Part shown: positions 13,101 to 25,830 of the stretch, in pieces
Position numbering within the stretch: position 1 is the first letter of the stretch
How the letters are laid out: each line of letters begins with the position of its first letter
Source: Rhynochetos jubatus
Lineage: Eukaryota; Chordata; Aves; Eurypygiformes; Rhynochetidae
DNA: 64,000 nt
Reading direction: 5' to 3'
Assembly (NCBI GenBank): GCA_027574665.1
Contig: CM050677.1
Coordinates: 877,273-941,272 of the forward strand
Notes under the pieces: model-generated
What the model was told of the DNA's origin: nothing
The model's input: the letters and a program-made list of their open reading frames with translations, nothing else
Databases searched by the model: none
Position numbers and translations under genes: made by a program

Positions 13101-13865
13101 ATGTTCCTTGCCCTACTGTAAGCAATGAAGCTACTAACAATATTTAGAACACAATATTTAAGTGTACATGTAATTAAAAATCCTGCTCGATTTTTGCGTT
13201 TGCCAGGAATACAAGCTGGATTCAAAGTAAACTGCAAATGGGCAAGCCATTCATACCAACTGCTCTTGCAAACTTCAGTTCACCTCACCATACTGTTAAT
13301 CAAGGAAGATAGCAGGAAAGACAACCGTGATCTGAATGAATTTTCATGTCTTTAAACCCCAGGTGAGAACAGAGATACTTTCCAGATCAGTTATCCCCAG
13401 GGAAGAAAAATAATGAGGGAGGAGGCCTGCGTGACTAAACACTTTTTGAGTTAGCTCTTGTTACTAAAATAATTATCAGCCTTAGCGGGTAAAGCAGGGA
13501 AATCTGTAACAGGGTCAATAAGTCACCATCAGTGGAAGTATTGCAGCATATAGGGATGGACAATCATGATGAAAGCAGAAAAGTCAGTTAGATACTCCAG
13601 GGAAGAAACAGAGACAAAAATACTCATAACAATTCAATATTCCAGTGAACAAAGTCATGAGTAATATTGCTGTGGGCTACAAGGACTACTTTTCTAACAA
13701 AGCTTACTTTTTTTCTAATGAACATTTATTCTTCCACACAAGATTGCTCTGCTCTCGCTTCTTCCTTTTCTCAGAAGCCCTGCAGGAATCAACACTGAGG
13801 ACTATTTAAAACAAACTGATCTAGCAAACTTTCTATTACTACAATAATCATTGTCAGTGTAGACC
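10186..13865. other. AT-rich noncoding DNA, no gene seen
   Basis: No conserved protein motif on either strand. A 27-nt A run occurs at 12257-12283 after a short CA repeat. Open frames such as the minus-strand one at 11136-11417 have no recognisable features. Confidence 0.45.
12257..12283. repeat. A27 homopolymer
   Basis: Twenty-seven A residues follow CACACACACC. No retrocopied gene body is recognisable upstream, so I call it a simple repeat and not a retropseudogene tail. Confidence 0.9.
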
Positions 13866-14322
13866 TGTGCTGGGTTCAGTCAGGAAAGGGTTAACTCCCT
13901 TTACTCTGGTTGCCAGGGAACTCTGTTGCTGGACAGTAAGTGAAAACATTGATAAGGCCTCAGCTGGTGCTGGGGATGGCTTGTACTGAACTCAAGGTCT
14001 TTTGTCTGCTTCGGATACTGTAGCTGACCCAGACTAACCAAGGAAGTATTTCATCCCATAGTACGTCATGTTCCGGTCTCTTTGGGTGGGGAAGAGGGTC
14101 CAGTAGCCATTATTGTTCCCTTCTCTCTCTCTCCCTTACTCCCTTGCTTGTCTCTCCGGGCACTTGCTAACCCTCCTGCGTTAGCTGCTTTGCCAACTCC
14201 TGTGCTGGCTCGTTCGTGTGGGAGCTGGTGGATTGTTTTGAGTTTTCTGGCTGTGTTATCAGTGATAAGGTTTGCTCGGAATCTGCTGCGTAGGTTCCCG
14301 GGCTCCGGCCTTCAGGACACGG

Positions 14323-14383
14323 CTCTCGGGCTGTGATCGCTCTCGGGCTGCAATCGCTCTCGGGCTGTGGTTCTCGGGCTCTC
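14323..14383 (+). repeat. 17-bp tandem repeat in solo LTR
   Basis: Three and a half copies of a unit of the form CTCTCGGGCTGYRATCG start at about 14323, 14340, 14357 and 14373. Each copy keeps one or two CpGs. Short direct repeats in an LTR upstream region often act as enhancer units, but here that is inference only. Confidence 0.8.
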
Positions 14384-14440
14384 TGGGTCTGATTTTCATC
14401 CCTCAACATCTGGGTGTGCATTGGTCAGTGGATGGTGGGG

Positions 14441-14480
14441 AATTGTATCATATTGTATCATATTGTATATATTGTACTGT
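14441..14480 (+). repeat. TTGTATCATA direct repeats
   Basis: Two tandem copies of a 10-bp unit plus diverged partial copies ending in TTGTATATATTGTACTGTA. They lie in the AT-rich part of the solo LTR, where the original promoter or poly(A) signals may have been. Confidence 0.6.
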
Positions 14481-14692
14481 ATGTTTCATTTTCTACTATT
14501 TTAATTATTTAGTATTAGCAGTACCTGTATATATTGATTTAGATTTAATTAGTAAATAGTTCTTATCTCAATTTTACGAGCTTCCTTATTTCTTTTTCCT
14601 CCGATTCTTCCCCTCCACTGGAGGAGGGGAGGGGGATTTGTGAGAGCGGCTTCGTGGTATTTTGCTAGCCGGAGTTAAACCATGACAAGACC

Positions 14693-17334
14693 ACTTCATG
14701 AAATATTAAGAAACCCTCCTCCCAAATCAATCTGTTGAGCTGAATTTGCTCTACAGGGACTTAGGATACTCTTCAGTCACAACATTGCTTGGTATTCCTG
14801 GAAATACCTAGGAAGTACAAAGTATTAATAACTATTAATTTTATCACTGATTCTAAATAATTTTGTTACACCAGAAGTGTTTCAGTTGCCATAAGGCCAA
14901 TAAAATAATTTTTGACTTATGTGTAGATGTAAACAGCTTGCTAATAAAACCTAATCTTATTCTCTTTGTCCTGAAAATTTACTGAATTTTAATGAACAAT
15001 AATTATCATTTTACAGAATTGCCATCTATCTGTGGAAAAATCATGAAGGAAAATTGCTGAAGACCAAACAGAAATACTTTACACAATAAGAGTGTGTCAG
15101 AGTACTGGCTATTTGTAACAAACATAAGTATAGTTAGATTTACATTTTAGTGGCAACCAGTAACAACAAAAAGGACCAACCCAAATCATCAGCTATCAGC
15201 AAATTACTAACAAATAGCAACCGTTACTAACATTCATTATAGTACTGGTAAAAATCAAACCGATTTAATTCATCAGAAAGATAGGTCAAGGATCTGAACG
15301 AGGATTTGACCTGCAGCAAAAGAAATTTAGAGTTTAGCACAAGCAGTTATCTCAAGCTCAATAGCTTTATTATCCTATTACTGTAGAGTGAATTTTTCTA
15401 CACCTTTCCAAATAAGCAGCAGATGTTCCAGCAGCAGAAACAGCATACATTAGCAATGAAAGACAACTCATGACATATTGTACCCAAGGGCACAGAAATC
15501 TTTTGATTAAGCAAGTATTTTCATAACAACTGTACAATATGCTGACTAAAAGTCTTCACCAAGTCACACACACAAAAAAATCCTACTTTGTCATGGTTTG
15601 GAGGAAATCAGTGCCCTAGGAGCAAACTAAATTTCAAGGAAGAACATTATCAGAAGCTGTTATGAAACAAAACAACCCTATTTGTTCAGCAACAGACTAA
15701 AATCTGTTGTTAACTATAATCTCAGGAGAATTTATTTTTAAAAAACTATCCCTCTAGTTATAGTCAATAATTTATTGGAGGATCACTCTAGTTATAGCTA
15801 ATAATTTATTTGAGGTGAAACAGACCAAGGACCACAGGTAGTTTTTAGCTAGACTGTTTTCAAATGGGTAACAACAACTTTCAAACCCAGCTCCCCTATC
15901 AAAAATTGTATCAAAATCAGTACTTACTGTTATTCACCAATGAAGAATGGCATTACAAACTGACCACCCTAATGCTAGATATTGTTAACTGGATAATCCC
16001 AAATTCATTGAGGCCACAAATAGCCAGTGGCCAGGATATACACCTTAATTTTAATTTGTCTGATCAAAACAGAGATTGTTATTTCCAAAATTACACACAG
16101 GCCATGGCTGCAAGTATTTCTGTCAAGCTGCATGAATTCTCAATGACACTTAAAAAAATTAAACAGTTTAATCTGTTTAATTAATCTGGTTAATCTTCTG
16201 ACCTTTCCTGATTACTAAGGCTGTTTGTCATTTACACGTACCTTTCGAAAGTGATAATTAACAAGGTTTTAGGGCAGTGAAGTAGCTCATGGGAAGTCAC
16301 ACATTCATATTAACAGCAGAACAGGGCACAAAGCAGAAGTCCTGAAGACAAAGGAACTATCAATACAATAAAATCATAAACACGGGCTGCATCAATAAAC
16401 CCAAGTCATAGCTACAGTGTTCCATAAAGATCGATCGACCAGCCTGTAATGTTTCGGAATTCTGTGTGTTTTATAATCACTTTTCTCCAGACTAGCCCAT
16501 GAAATCTTTCTCTTCATTACAGCTCTGTGGGACAGGATGGTCTGCATCAATTCACTTGTAGCTAGCACCTAACACCCAAGTGGAAGACAAAATTTAACAT
16601 TTTATAAGGTACCAGAATTAGGAATCTAGGAAATTTAGGCTCCATCTATGAGCCACCATCCCTGGTAGATAATTTCCTAATTATTCCTTCCTTAGGAATT
16701 CTTAGTCTACCTTCCCCTTTCTAGGTCAAGAGTGTACTTGCATGCATGAGCAAGTTAAGCCTGGATTCATTCCACCTCGAGTAGCCATTTACCTATGCAA
16801 TCACAAAAAAAAGCATATTGTGCCTCTTACCTGTTAAGCTTCGTTAGTGTAACACGATTTTCAAAACCTTTATACAACACACAATATTCAGGCAAGACTG
16901 CAATGTCTTTGCAAAGTGCTATTTGACCACTTAACAACTTTATATATCAATGTCTTCTGCTAGAACTCATATAAAAGTGTACGAGTTTTTTTTAAAACAG
17001 CTTACGCATTGTTTTTCTGCTCAAAATACAAAGCAGATGAGCCACTTAAAATTTAAATATTTTCTTCAGAAACAAAACACAGAACTATTCAGACGATAAG
17101 GGGAATAGATAGCTACATGCAGCTGTAAAACAACTAAAATGATCATAAAATTTTAACTACATCAGTTGCTGTTGCTTCTACTTAAACATGATTTTGAAAA
17201 AGGAGATTTGAATGTATAAATATTATATATTTTATGCCACATAAGTACCTTAGGAGTTTAAACCCTCGTGAACTTAGGAAAAAGGTTGACAAGCAAATAA
17301 TTGTTTAATGATAAGATTACCTACGAAACAGGAC
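14693..17334. other. Noncoding DNA with one local duplication
   Basis: No gene is recognised. The plus-strand frame at 15864-16184 (106 codons) has no known motif. A 30-bp direct duplication sits at 15752-15815. Confidence 0.45.
15752..15815 (+). repeat. 30-bp direct duplication
   Basis: The copies at 15752-15782 and 15786-15815 both read CTCTAGTTATAG, a 2-base variable spot, AATAATTTATT, then GAGG. Only a few positions differ, so this is a recent local tandem duplication without apparent function. Confidence 0.8.
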
Positions 17335-19096
17335 AGATACCAGTATGCTGCTGTCTATGTCAGTGCTAAAAGGAAGATCAGAGAAAATGTGGGTCCTTTC
17401 TGGAAGGAAACATGAGACTTGCTTACCCAGGATATGGAGAAGGCTGAGAGGCTCAATGATTTTTTGCCTCAGTCTTCACTGGCAAGTTTGCAGGCCACAC
17501 TGCCCAAGTCACAGAAGGCAAAGGCAGGGACTGGGAGAATGAAGAACCCCCAAATGTAGGAAGACAAGGTTCAAGATGATCTGAGGAACCTGAAGGTACA
17601 CAAATCCATGTAACCTGAGAAGATGCATCCACAGATCCTGAGGCAACTGGCAGATAAGTTGCTAAACCTCTATCCATTGTATCTGAGGAATCATGCCAGT
17701 CTGGTGAAGTTCCCACTGACTGGAAAAAAGGAAACATAACTCCCATTTTTGAAAAGGAAATAAAAGGAAAACCCAGGGAACTAGAGGCCAGTCAGTCTCA
17801 CCTCTGTGCCCAGCATGATCATGGAGTGGATCCCTCTTGGAAACTATGTTGAGGCACATGAGAAACAAGGAGGTGACTGGAGACAGCCAACACGGCTTCA
17901 CTAAGGACAAATCGTGCCTGACAAATTTGGTGGCCTTATACCACAGGGTTACACTGTTGGTGGATAAGAGAAGAACAACCGATGTCATCTACCTGGACTT
18001 GTGCAAAGCATTTGACACTGTCCCACATGACATCCTTGTCTCTAAATTGGAGACAGATTTGAAGGATGGACCATTTGGTGGATAAGGAATTGGTTGGATG
18101 GTTGCACTCAAATGGCTGTGGTCAACGGCTCAGTGTCCAAGTGGAGACCGGTGACAACTGGCATTCCTCAGGGGTTGATTTTGGAGCGGAGCTGATCAAC
18201 ATCTTGGTCACCAACATGAACAGTGGGATTGAGTGCACCCTCAGCAAGTTCACCAACAACACCAATGTGTGTGGTGTGGTTGACACACTGGAGGTAAAGG
18301 ATGCCATCCAGAGGGCTCTTGAAAGGCTTGAGAGGTGTGCCTGTACCAAATGCATGAAGTTCAACAAAGCCAAGCATAGGGTCCTACACATGGGTTGGAG
18401 CAATCCCAAGCAAAAGTACAGGGTGGGCAGAGAACATACTGAGAGCAGCCCTGAGGAGAAGGACTTAGAGGTGTTGGTTGATTAAAAGCTCAGCTTGACC
18501 CAGCAATGTGCGCTTGCAGCCCAGAAAGCCAGCTGTATCCAGAGAAGCGTGGGCAGCAGATCGAGGGAGGTGATTCTTCCCCTCTACTCTGCTCCCGTGA
18601 GACCCCACCTGGACTACTGCACCCAGATCTGAGGCCCACAACAGGAGTAGGTCCAGAAGAGGGCCATGAAGATGGTCAGAGGGCTGGAGCACCTCTCCTA
18701 TGAAGAAAGGATGAGAGAATTGGGCTTGGTCAGTGTGGAGAAGAGAAAGTTCTGGGGAGACCTTATAGCAGCCTTCCAGTACCTGAAGGTGCCTAAAATA
18801 AAGCTGGAGGGGGACTTTTTACAAGGGCCTGTAGTGACAGGACAAGGAGTAATGGGTTTAAATTGAAAGTGGGGAGATTTAGATTAGGTATCAGGAAGAA
18901 GTTCTTCCTGGAGAGGGCGGTGAGGCACTGGAACAGGTTGCCCAGAGCAGTTGTGGATGCCCCACCCCTGGAAGTGCTCAAGACCAGGCTGGATGAGGCT
19001 TTCAGCAACGTGGTGTAGTGGAAGGTGTCCCTGCCCATGGCAGGGGAGTTAGAACAAGGTGACCTTTAACCCAAAGCATTCTGATTCTATGATTTT
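17335..19096 (+). pseudogene. CR1 LINE copy, decayed ORF2 with 3' end
   Basis: A plus-strand CR1 fragment of about 1.76 kb. Scattered across frames are the linker before RT (17,345-17,540), then an RT part at 17,837-18,085 with [13 protein letters not shown] and [16 protein letters not shown], in which motif A and its aspartate are intact. Next comes a frame at 18,066-18,485 with the motif C region, then a C-terminal block at 18,666-18,866 with [14 protein letters not shown]. The 3' untranslated part (RKKFFLE-like region through 19,075) and a terminal ATTCTGATTCTATG tail (19,078 on) complete the element. Frameshifts and stops separate the blocks, and the catalytic DD of motif C reads NN (18,255-18,260). 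It is a dead, 5'-truncated copy, more diverged than the one at 9.3 kb. Confidence 0.9.
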
Positions 19097-22000
19097 AAAA
19101 GCATTTCAAAAATTAAGATGTCCCTATAGAACTGATGGAAGAGATGAGCAATACATAAATCATGGTTCAGATTAAAAGGATATAAATTATTAGCATTTTT
19201 TCTATTAAAAAGAGTGTATCCTTAGCCCCACCGTAATATGCAGTTAGTTTTTTTCAGTTTCCATTTAAATCAATAAAGTGATACCAACATTACAAGAATT
19301 GGACAGATTCAATTGGAAATTCTTCAGAGGAATGAAAGAATTTTCATTATAAAACAAACTCACGGGGACTGCAAAATATATACCAGATTGAATTTTACTT
19401 GAACTTATGTATAGAAGTTTTGTTGGATTATAACACCTTAGAACTGACTCACCCTAATGTTATTTTATTTGACGCCATACACTTTATCAGGAAAATAGCC
19501 TTTTTGTTACAGGATCATCAAACTATAGCAACATCAGCTTCCTCACCTGTCAGGGACAGACAGAAAGAAAATGCCTCTCTCTACTGTGCATTTGTGGGGA
19601 TTTGAAGTTCGGAAAGGGGGACTATCTCAGGAGCACTGCAGCCCAGTTGCTGTTCTACAACAGAATACCTGTCCAATTTTCAGCAAGATACTTTATGGCC
19701 AATTAAGCCAGACAGTATTTAGAAAACCAAAATGAGGAGATGACAGAATTAGACAATTGGGTGCTTTTAAAAATGCTACTGCATGATTATCTGTATTGTG
19801 GGCATCTTAAAAACTGAGAGACAGCCTCTTTGTGCTTCTACTTAATAGCACCCTAATTCATAGAGCTATTGTGAGAGGATCTATAATTATAAAGGATTAG
19901 GACATTCAGCACTCTTGCCACCCCAGCTATCCTAGGTGCAATTTATGACATACTGTGAGAACGTTTTTCCTTCCTAAAAGTTTGTGATAGAAGTATGACT
20001 ATCCACTGCTTCTTCCAACACAAGTTTTAAGTGGTTTCAAAGGAAGCAAGCAGCAAGACTGAATGAAAGAAACTGGTTCCTCATACAGTGTACGTTAAAC
20101 TGTTCAAATTCCTGGGTAAGGAACGTCATGGATGCCTAAGGATGACACGGGTTCAAAAAGAGACTGAACAAACCAACAGGAAAAAAAAAAAAATCATCTG
20201 GAAGGTGCTAAACACAGAGAAACCTCCTTTGCCTCTGACAGTTCCTGAGCTGCAAAGTGTTAAGAGAATGGAAGAGTATATGCATGCTTGCTACATTTCC
20301 CTATGCATTTGTTTTCACTCAAAGAACATTTCAGTCCCATGTATCAAGCTGTATATTCCTGTACAAAGTCATTAACAAAATAACATACAACATGAATCTT
20401 TTTCGCTTCACACAATTTGTCTTCTCTTTTAAAGTTCTATTTCTTTATGTCAAATGAAAATGTTTATGGACTCTTTTTATTATTTGGACAATTCCAAGTG
20501 CTGTCACATCTATTTCTTGGCATGGCTGCAATAAACACACTAAAAATTAGGATACCAGATAAAAATAAGCACTTTGGCAATTGAAGTTGGATTATCTCAG
20601 CACTGAATTCATTGCCAGCAATGGACACAGCAGGAAAAAAACAGTGTGAAATGCTTGCAATCAAGTTTACAGAAGTACAAGCAGCTGTCTGCACACAGGG
20701 CATATTCTGCTGTGTGTCAAAATACAAGGAGTAGAGTACCTGCACTGTGATAGCACACAAATAAGCAGAGTATCTATCAAAAAGAGGAGTGTTAAGAAAA
20801 GAGAAGGAACATTAGGAAAACGCTGCAGAATCCTATCAACTCATACCAGCACAAAACCCTTTGCACAACCATTTTTCAAAACCATGAAAGATATTACTCA
20901 AAAAAACCCCACAACTGAAAGCAAGGACAGGATACTAAAACATAATTTGGATTATTTGTTTTGAAAGCTATAGTTTGCTTTTAATGATGATTCAGATGCA
21001 CATACATTAGCATAAAAGTAATTGATTTTCGTGTTGCAAAGGTCAGATGGGATTTAGGCTTTTTGTGGGGGCTTCCCCATAAAACTCCTACTTGTATTTT
21101 GAAACTCAAGGGACTTTAAAATTGTACTATGAGTGTTGTGACTAGTGGAAATTATTGCATTTGTAAAACAGCAAATTAAAAGTCAGGAAGATTTTCCTGT
21201 ACTGAAAAATGCGTACATCTAATAGAGGAACACAACGGGAGGCTGAACAGATAGGCCTGTAGTTCTGTAATTCTTGATAAGATACAGGGAAGTATCCAAA
21301 ACCTGACAAAAATATTATAGAAGTACACAATGACCACATAGAAATATATTTTATATCTGGTTTAGTAGGAGTATTTTTAAGAGTTGAGATTCAGTTGTAC
21401 TTGTATACAAGTTTTTCCAAAGCCCACTAAAACTAATGGAAAAAAACAATGTTTCAGAAATATCTTTAAACACTATTAAGTCACCATTATTTCTAAGTTA
21501 TTTAAATTATTTTTCTCATATTCCATCTTTCAGATGAATTTTTTTTCAAAGAACACTGTCTCAAGCATGCTTAATCAACCTCCAGTGCCTTACTATTCCT
21601 CTTCCAACATTTTGACTGCAAAACTCTTTTAGGAGGAGCAAGTTCCTCATTTCAGGTTTCAGTGCCAGATTGCCCTTGTCATGTACCTGAAGTGCAGCTG
21701 AGACCAATCCTCAAGCTGATTCCTATGTGAAGACAAGACCAGCAAAGAGAACTGGGAAATGAGACACCATGTGTAAAATGGAGATAAACATCTGGGTTTG
21801 AGATTAAGACAAAAGGAAGTATCACATCCTTTCTTAAGCTACTAGACACTTCTATTAAAGGAAATGAAACGGGTTCTCCGAGGCCTGGACCAGGACCGTA
21901 TCAGCATGTAACATTCTGAAAGAAGATATTGTCTCCACCCTCTGCCTCTGGACCAAGGTCTCTACCAGAAACTACATGCACAAGGGAGGCTGAAACTGAA

Positions 22001-25000
22001 CCTCATGGAACTGTTACGGAGTACTGTATTGCATGACTTTCAACCAGACTGTCTTCCACTCTCTTGCTTCCACAAAATACAAACCATTTCTCAAGAAGCC
22101 GTAAGCTCTAACTGCTTCCAAAGAATTGTGGTTGTTGAAAGAAAGACAAAGCTGATAACTGCTTGTACAATCATTATCTCCACACTTCTCATCTGCAGGC
22201 TCCATTAACGTCAGTAAATTCTTGTATTTTTGTCTGGTTCCTTTTTATTCTGTATTTCTTGTAGGAGAAATCAGCAATTTAATGCTACTAGTGATGTACC
22301 CTCCTAAGCATGTCACCTAGTGTGATGCCAATTGAGAGATTCAATTGCTTGGAGGATAAATTGAAAAGAAAATAAATCTTCTGAAGCTGTGGGAAACAGT
22401 GTGCTATCCTGACCATGCTGCTTTTCAGTTTGATGCTGATTTGAGGCTCAGGGGAACCCTTGGTGGCTAAGTTAAACACTGTGCTGAACTAAGCAGTCAC
22501 TGGAAAGTGGCACAGTCTGGATTCACCTCCTGACCACTTTCAGAACACTTTTGTTCTTTTCAGCAGCTCAGTTGTATAGCACGTAAGCTTTGGGGGAAAA
22601 AAAAGAATTGAACTATAAAGCTGCGCTATAACTATAAATGGTGTAACAGAGCTCAGCACAGGCCAAGGCCAGATGACCCTAGTAAGTACAAGGGGAAAAC
22701 ATACTTTTCTAGGATTTACAGTGCACTGAGTAAACAGAGATATTTAGTCTTCAGTTAAATTTAGAGCCTCCCCTCTACATTTTGAGATCTCTTCGCCAAA
22801 ACTTTAACAAAATTTTATTTCCATTTAAGATACAAATCTATTACAGGCTAAAATAAGGCCTACAACAAAATTTCAGGGCACTTCAGGGCCCTGGCCAAGC
22901 AAACAGCAGGACAGGAGTGGCAAGTCACCCAAAGAAGTTGCATGTTTATTGCTGCAGTTCAGCAATATCCTGGATTTGCTGTTTGTATGTATTCCACATA
23001 TCAAACATTGCTTTCAAGTATTTGTCTCAAGTGCTACTCTCCTTTTCTCAGGACACAAACCTACAATATCACAGATAACTGCTGCCAATCAATACTACTG
23101 AAAAACAATTCTTCAAGGATATTAAAGGGTAAAATTTGCATAATAGCTACCTAGACTACAGATCACAGCTGGGTCAAGGTGCTTTTGTACTAAAAATATA
23201 TGCATACAGAACAAAATACGATGGGGCGTGCTTCAAGGAACTGACATTCTAAATGTCTGACCTAACAGATAGGTAAAGATGTGACAGACAGCAGGAAAAA
23301 AAACCGAGACAGGTTATAGACTCAAGATAATGTGAGAAGCCCCATAGTCCTATAAGGGTAAACAGATGCAAGAAATGCAAGATCTGCTTATGATGTCAGG
23401 AAAGGATGTCACACCTTGTTTTGCACTTGATCACCAATCAAGTATAGGATTTAATCTTAATGAGACAAAGACAAAGCATTTGCAAATGGACTTTGACAGC
23501 ATATTCCAATGCACAGAAGGAAGCAGGCGTATATGTGCTTGGGGGATAGAACATCAGCCTGACTGATTTGCTCTAAACCTGTTCATACAGGTATCTATGG
23601 GTAACTCTCCAAACCGCTCATGTAAAAATAAAGTTCTAAACAGAATTTGATAACACCTGGATTTGTCTACCAGCACTGGAATTTGTTACCTATTAACTAG
23701 TTTAAAGCATATATTTATTTATTGTGAGCAGACCGTGCCCCAAGACATTTAAAAATTACTTTTTCCATCACTGCAGTTTATATTTTCAGGCCATACACTA
23801 TTTGTCTACTTTCAAAAACACAGTTTATTCATGCTTCTCTGTATAAAGCCCTTGAGAGCCATTCCTTTCTGCCACATGTATTTGTGTGCTCTTGAGAAAT
23901 GTAATTGTAAAATGCCCAAACCATTATGACTTATTTTGTCAGTGGCTACTTAGGGACCTTTTATGTATTATTAACACACTCATCAATATGTCTGCTACAC
24001 ACAGTCCAAACCTGAATACTGAAAATGCTGATGCTCTTTTGGGTATTTTGCTAGTCTACAAGTGAAAAATTTCCTTGACAGAAAGAATTTTGTTTTTTCC
24101 CCTACCAAATTTCTGAAGTCATCAATAACTTCCATGGCAGTCAGCTTAAAAATCTAGTGCTGTCAGCATGCTGTCTTCTATTAGACACTGGTGTCTCAGC
24201 AGTGGTATAAGTAGCAGGATAACAATTATTTTCATGGTGTAAGGCAGTCTAGCTCCAAATAGGAAATAAAAGCAATTCTCAACAATTTGAGAGTCTGGGG
24301 ATCTCTGCAATACTGATCTCTCATGACCGTACCAAAGCTACTACTAGCATACACAGAGCCAATGTGTGTTTCTGCTTTAAAGATTATATCCCTGAATGCT
24401 GCTACATGGCCTGAGCACCCTATGCCCTTGTGACACTCTCAGACGCAGCTTGTGTTCTCACTGACTCTGATCCTCTGAAACTAGAAAGGGAGAAGAGCTA
24501 TAAAACCAGCCTGAGAGTTGACTGAAATCTCTCAGGCAGAGGCATCTGCCAAGAAGGATCACTGCCATCCAGAGAAGAAATTGCCAGGGGTACTTGTGTA
24601 CTCCTGCCTATTTTGGCTGCTGTTGCTGTCGTCACAATAAAAGGAAAGGGAGATGAGGAATCCCACCACACCAGGCCTGGGGTTCCTGATAACTGGATGA
24701 GGAAGGGACCGTAGAGAGTTTTCCCCTGGACATCCATGCCATGCACAGAGTTGGCATTCTCCCCACAGACCTTGCCACGTTTCCCGGGAAGAACGTGACT
24801 TGTGTGTAATCAGATCAAAACCAGTGCAGTTAATCACAGTATGGAAAGGAGCCATCTGAGAGAGGTCAGTGGCTGAGCAGGGAAGAAAACCAGTGTATGG
24901 TTGGACAACGAAAGGGGAAAGCAAGAGTTCTGGAGCTGGAGGAGCCTGCAGCAAATATCTGAATTCTCAGGTGACTGTATGAAGTACTATTTTTCAAGTC

Positions 25001-25759
25001 TGCTCTGGTGTTGACACCTTTTTTATTTCTATTTAATTGGGTTATTCAGCTTTATGATTTCTAATGCTTACTGAAATGAGAAAGTACTCAAACATTAATT
25101 ATTTTATGAAATAAGTTTTGACTGGTACATGAACATAAAAAGACACAGTTTGCTTGACCTTGGAGCTAGACACATCACTCTTTAAAAATATGTTGTTCCC
25201 CACCCCCACAGTAAGGGATATTTGGTTACAGTCCAGTGATATTAGCAGGTTTCAGCATCCATTTTTCTGTTCCCTGGAATACCAGGGGCCAAATTATCCA
25301 CTGGCGTCATTTCAACAAAGTCAAGCAGATGATTCCAACAGGGAATTAAGCCATGGGCATCACAAGGCAAGTTCTTTCCATCACTGAGCCACACGACAGT
25401 GCAGGTCGTTGCGCTGCTTCCCAAAGTTTCTGTCCAACTAATTCAGAATTTAAAACAAACAAAAAACAATCCTAAAATAATCAATTCTACAGTGTTCAAT
25501 CACACAAGAGATGAGGACTTTCTTTGACTGATAAGATGCTTTGTGATTTCCTGTGTATTCCTGCACATATCATTAGTTAGCAATCTTTGTGTGTTCTCTT
25601 TTACTAACAGGGAATAATTAGCAATCATTATTTTAGGTGAATGTAGGAGAATTATCCCCTTCAGAGAATACATATGAAATACAATAAGAGAGTATAAAAA
25701 GACAGAAGCTTGGTTTGAAAACATTTTAAACATATCAAGAATACTCCTGAGGTCTCCAA
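19097..25759. other. AT-rich noncoding DNA, no gene seen
   Basis: Read on both strands without finding a conserved domain, tRNA or LTR. The block at about 24,400-24,960 is somewhat GC-richer and holds a 131-codon minus-strand frame (24,559-24,954) with no known motif. It could be an untranslated exon or a noncoding RNA, but nothing in it proves that. Confidence 0.45.
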
Positions 25760-25830
25760 GCAGACAAAAAAAAACACCCAAAAGAAACAAACAAACAAAA
25801 AAAACCCACCAAACAAAACACAAATACAAA
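25760..25830. repeat. A-rich low-complexity tract
   Basis: A tract of A runs broken by single C and G residues, including (CAAA)n. The minus-strand frame covering it has a phenylalanine/valine/cysteine-rich product simply because of this composition. Confidence 0.85.

Larger units (their letters stand above)
13861..14692 (+). mobile_element. Solo LTR with 5-bp target duplication
   Basis: The LTR proper runs from 13866 (TGTGCTGGGTTC) to 14687 (TTAAACCATGACA), 822 bp. The ends are imperfect inverted repeats, with about nine of fourteen positions paired. AGACC occurs immediately before the left end (13861-13865) and immediately after the right end (14688-14692). This is a perfect 5-bp target-site duplication, as known for ERVL-type integrases. 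The 3' 130 bp match the tail of the LTR at 5,981-6,591. The interior has a CpG-rich block with 17-bp repeats and an AT-rich block with repeated TTGTATCATA, likely the promoter and poly(A) region. There is no internal retroviral sequence, so this is a solo LTR from recombination between two LTRs. Confidence 0.85.

Noticed and set aside
15591-15640. TGTCATGGTTTGG as the edge of an antisense LTR
   Set aside because: Only about a dozen bases match the inverted end of the local LTR family, and the following sequence does not continue the match.
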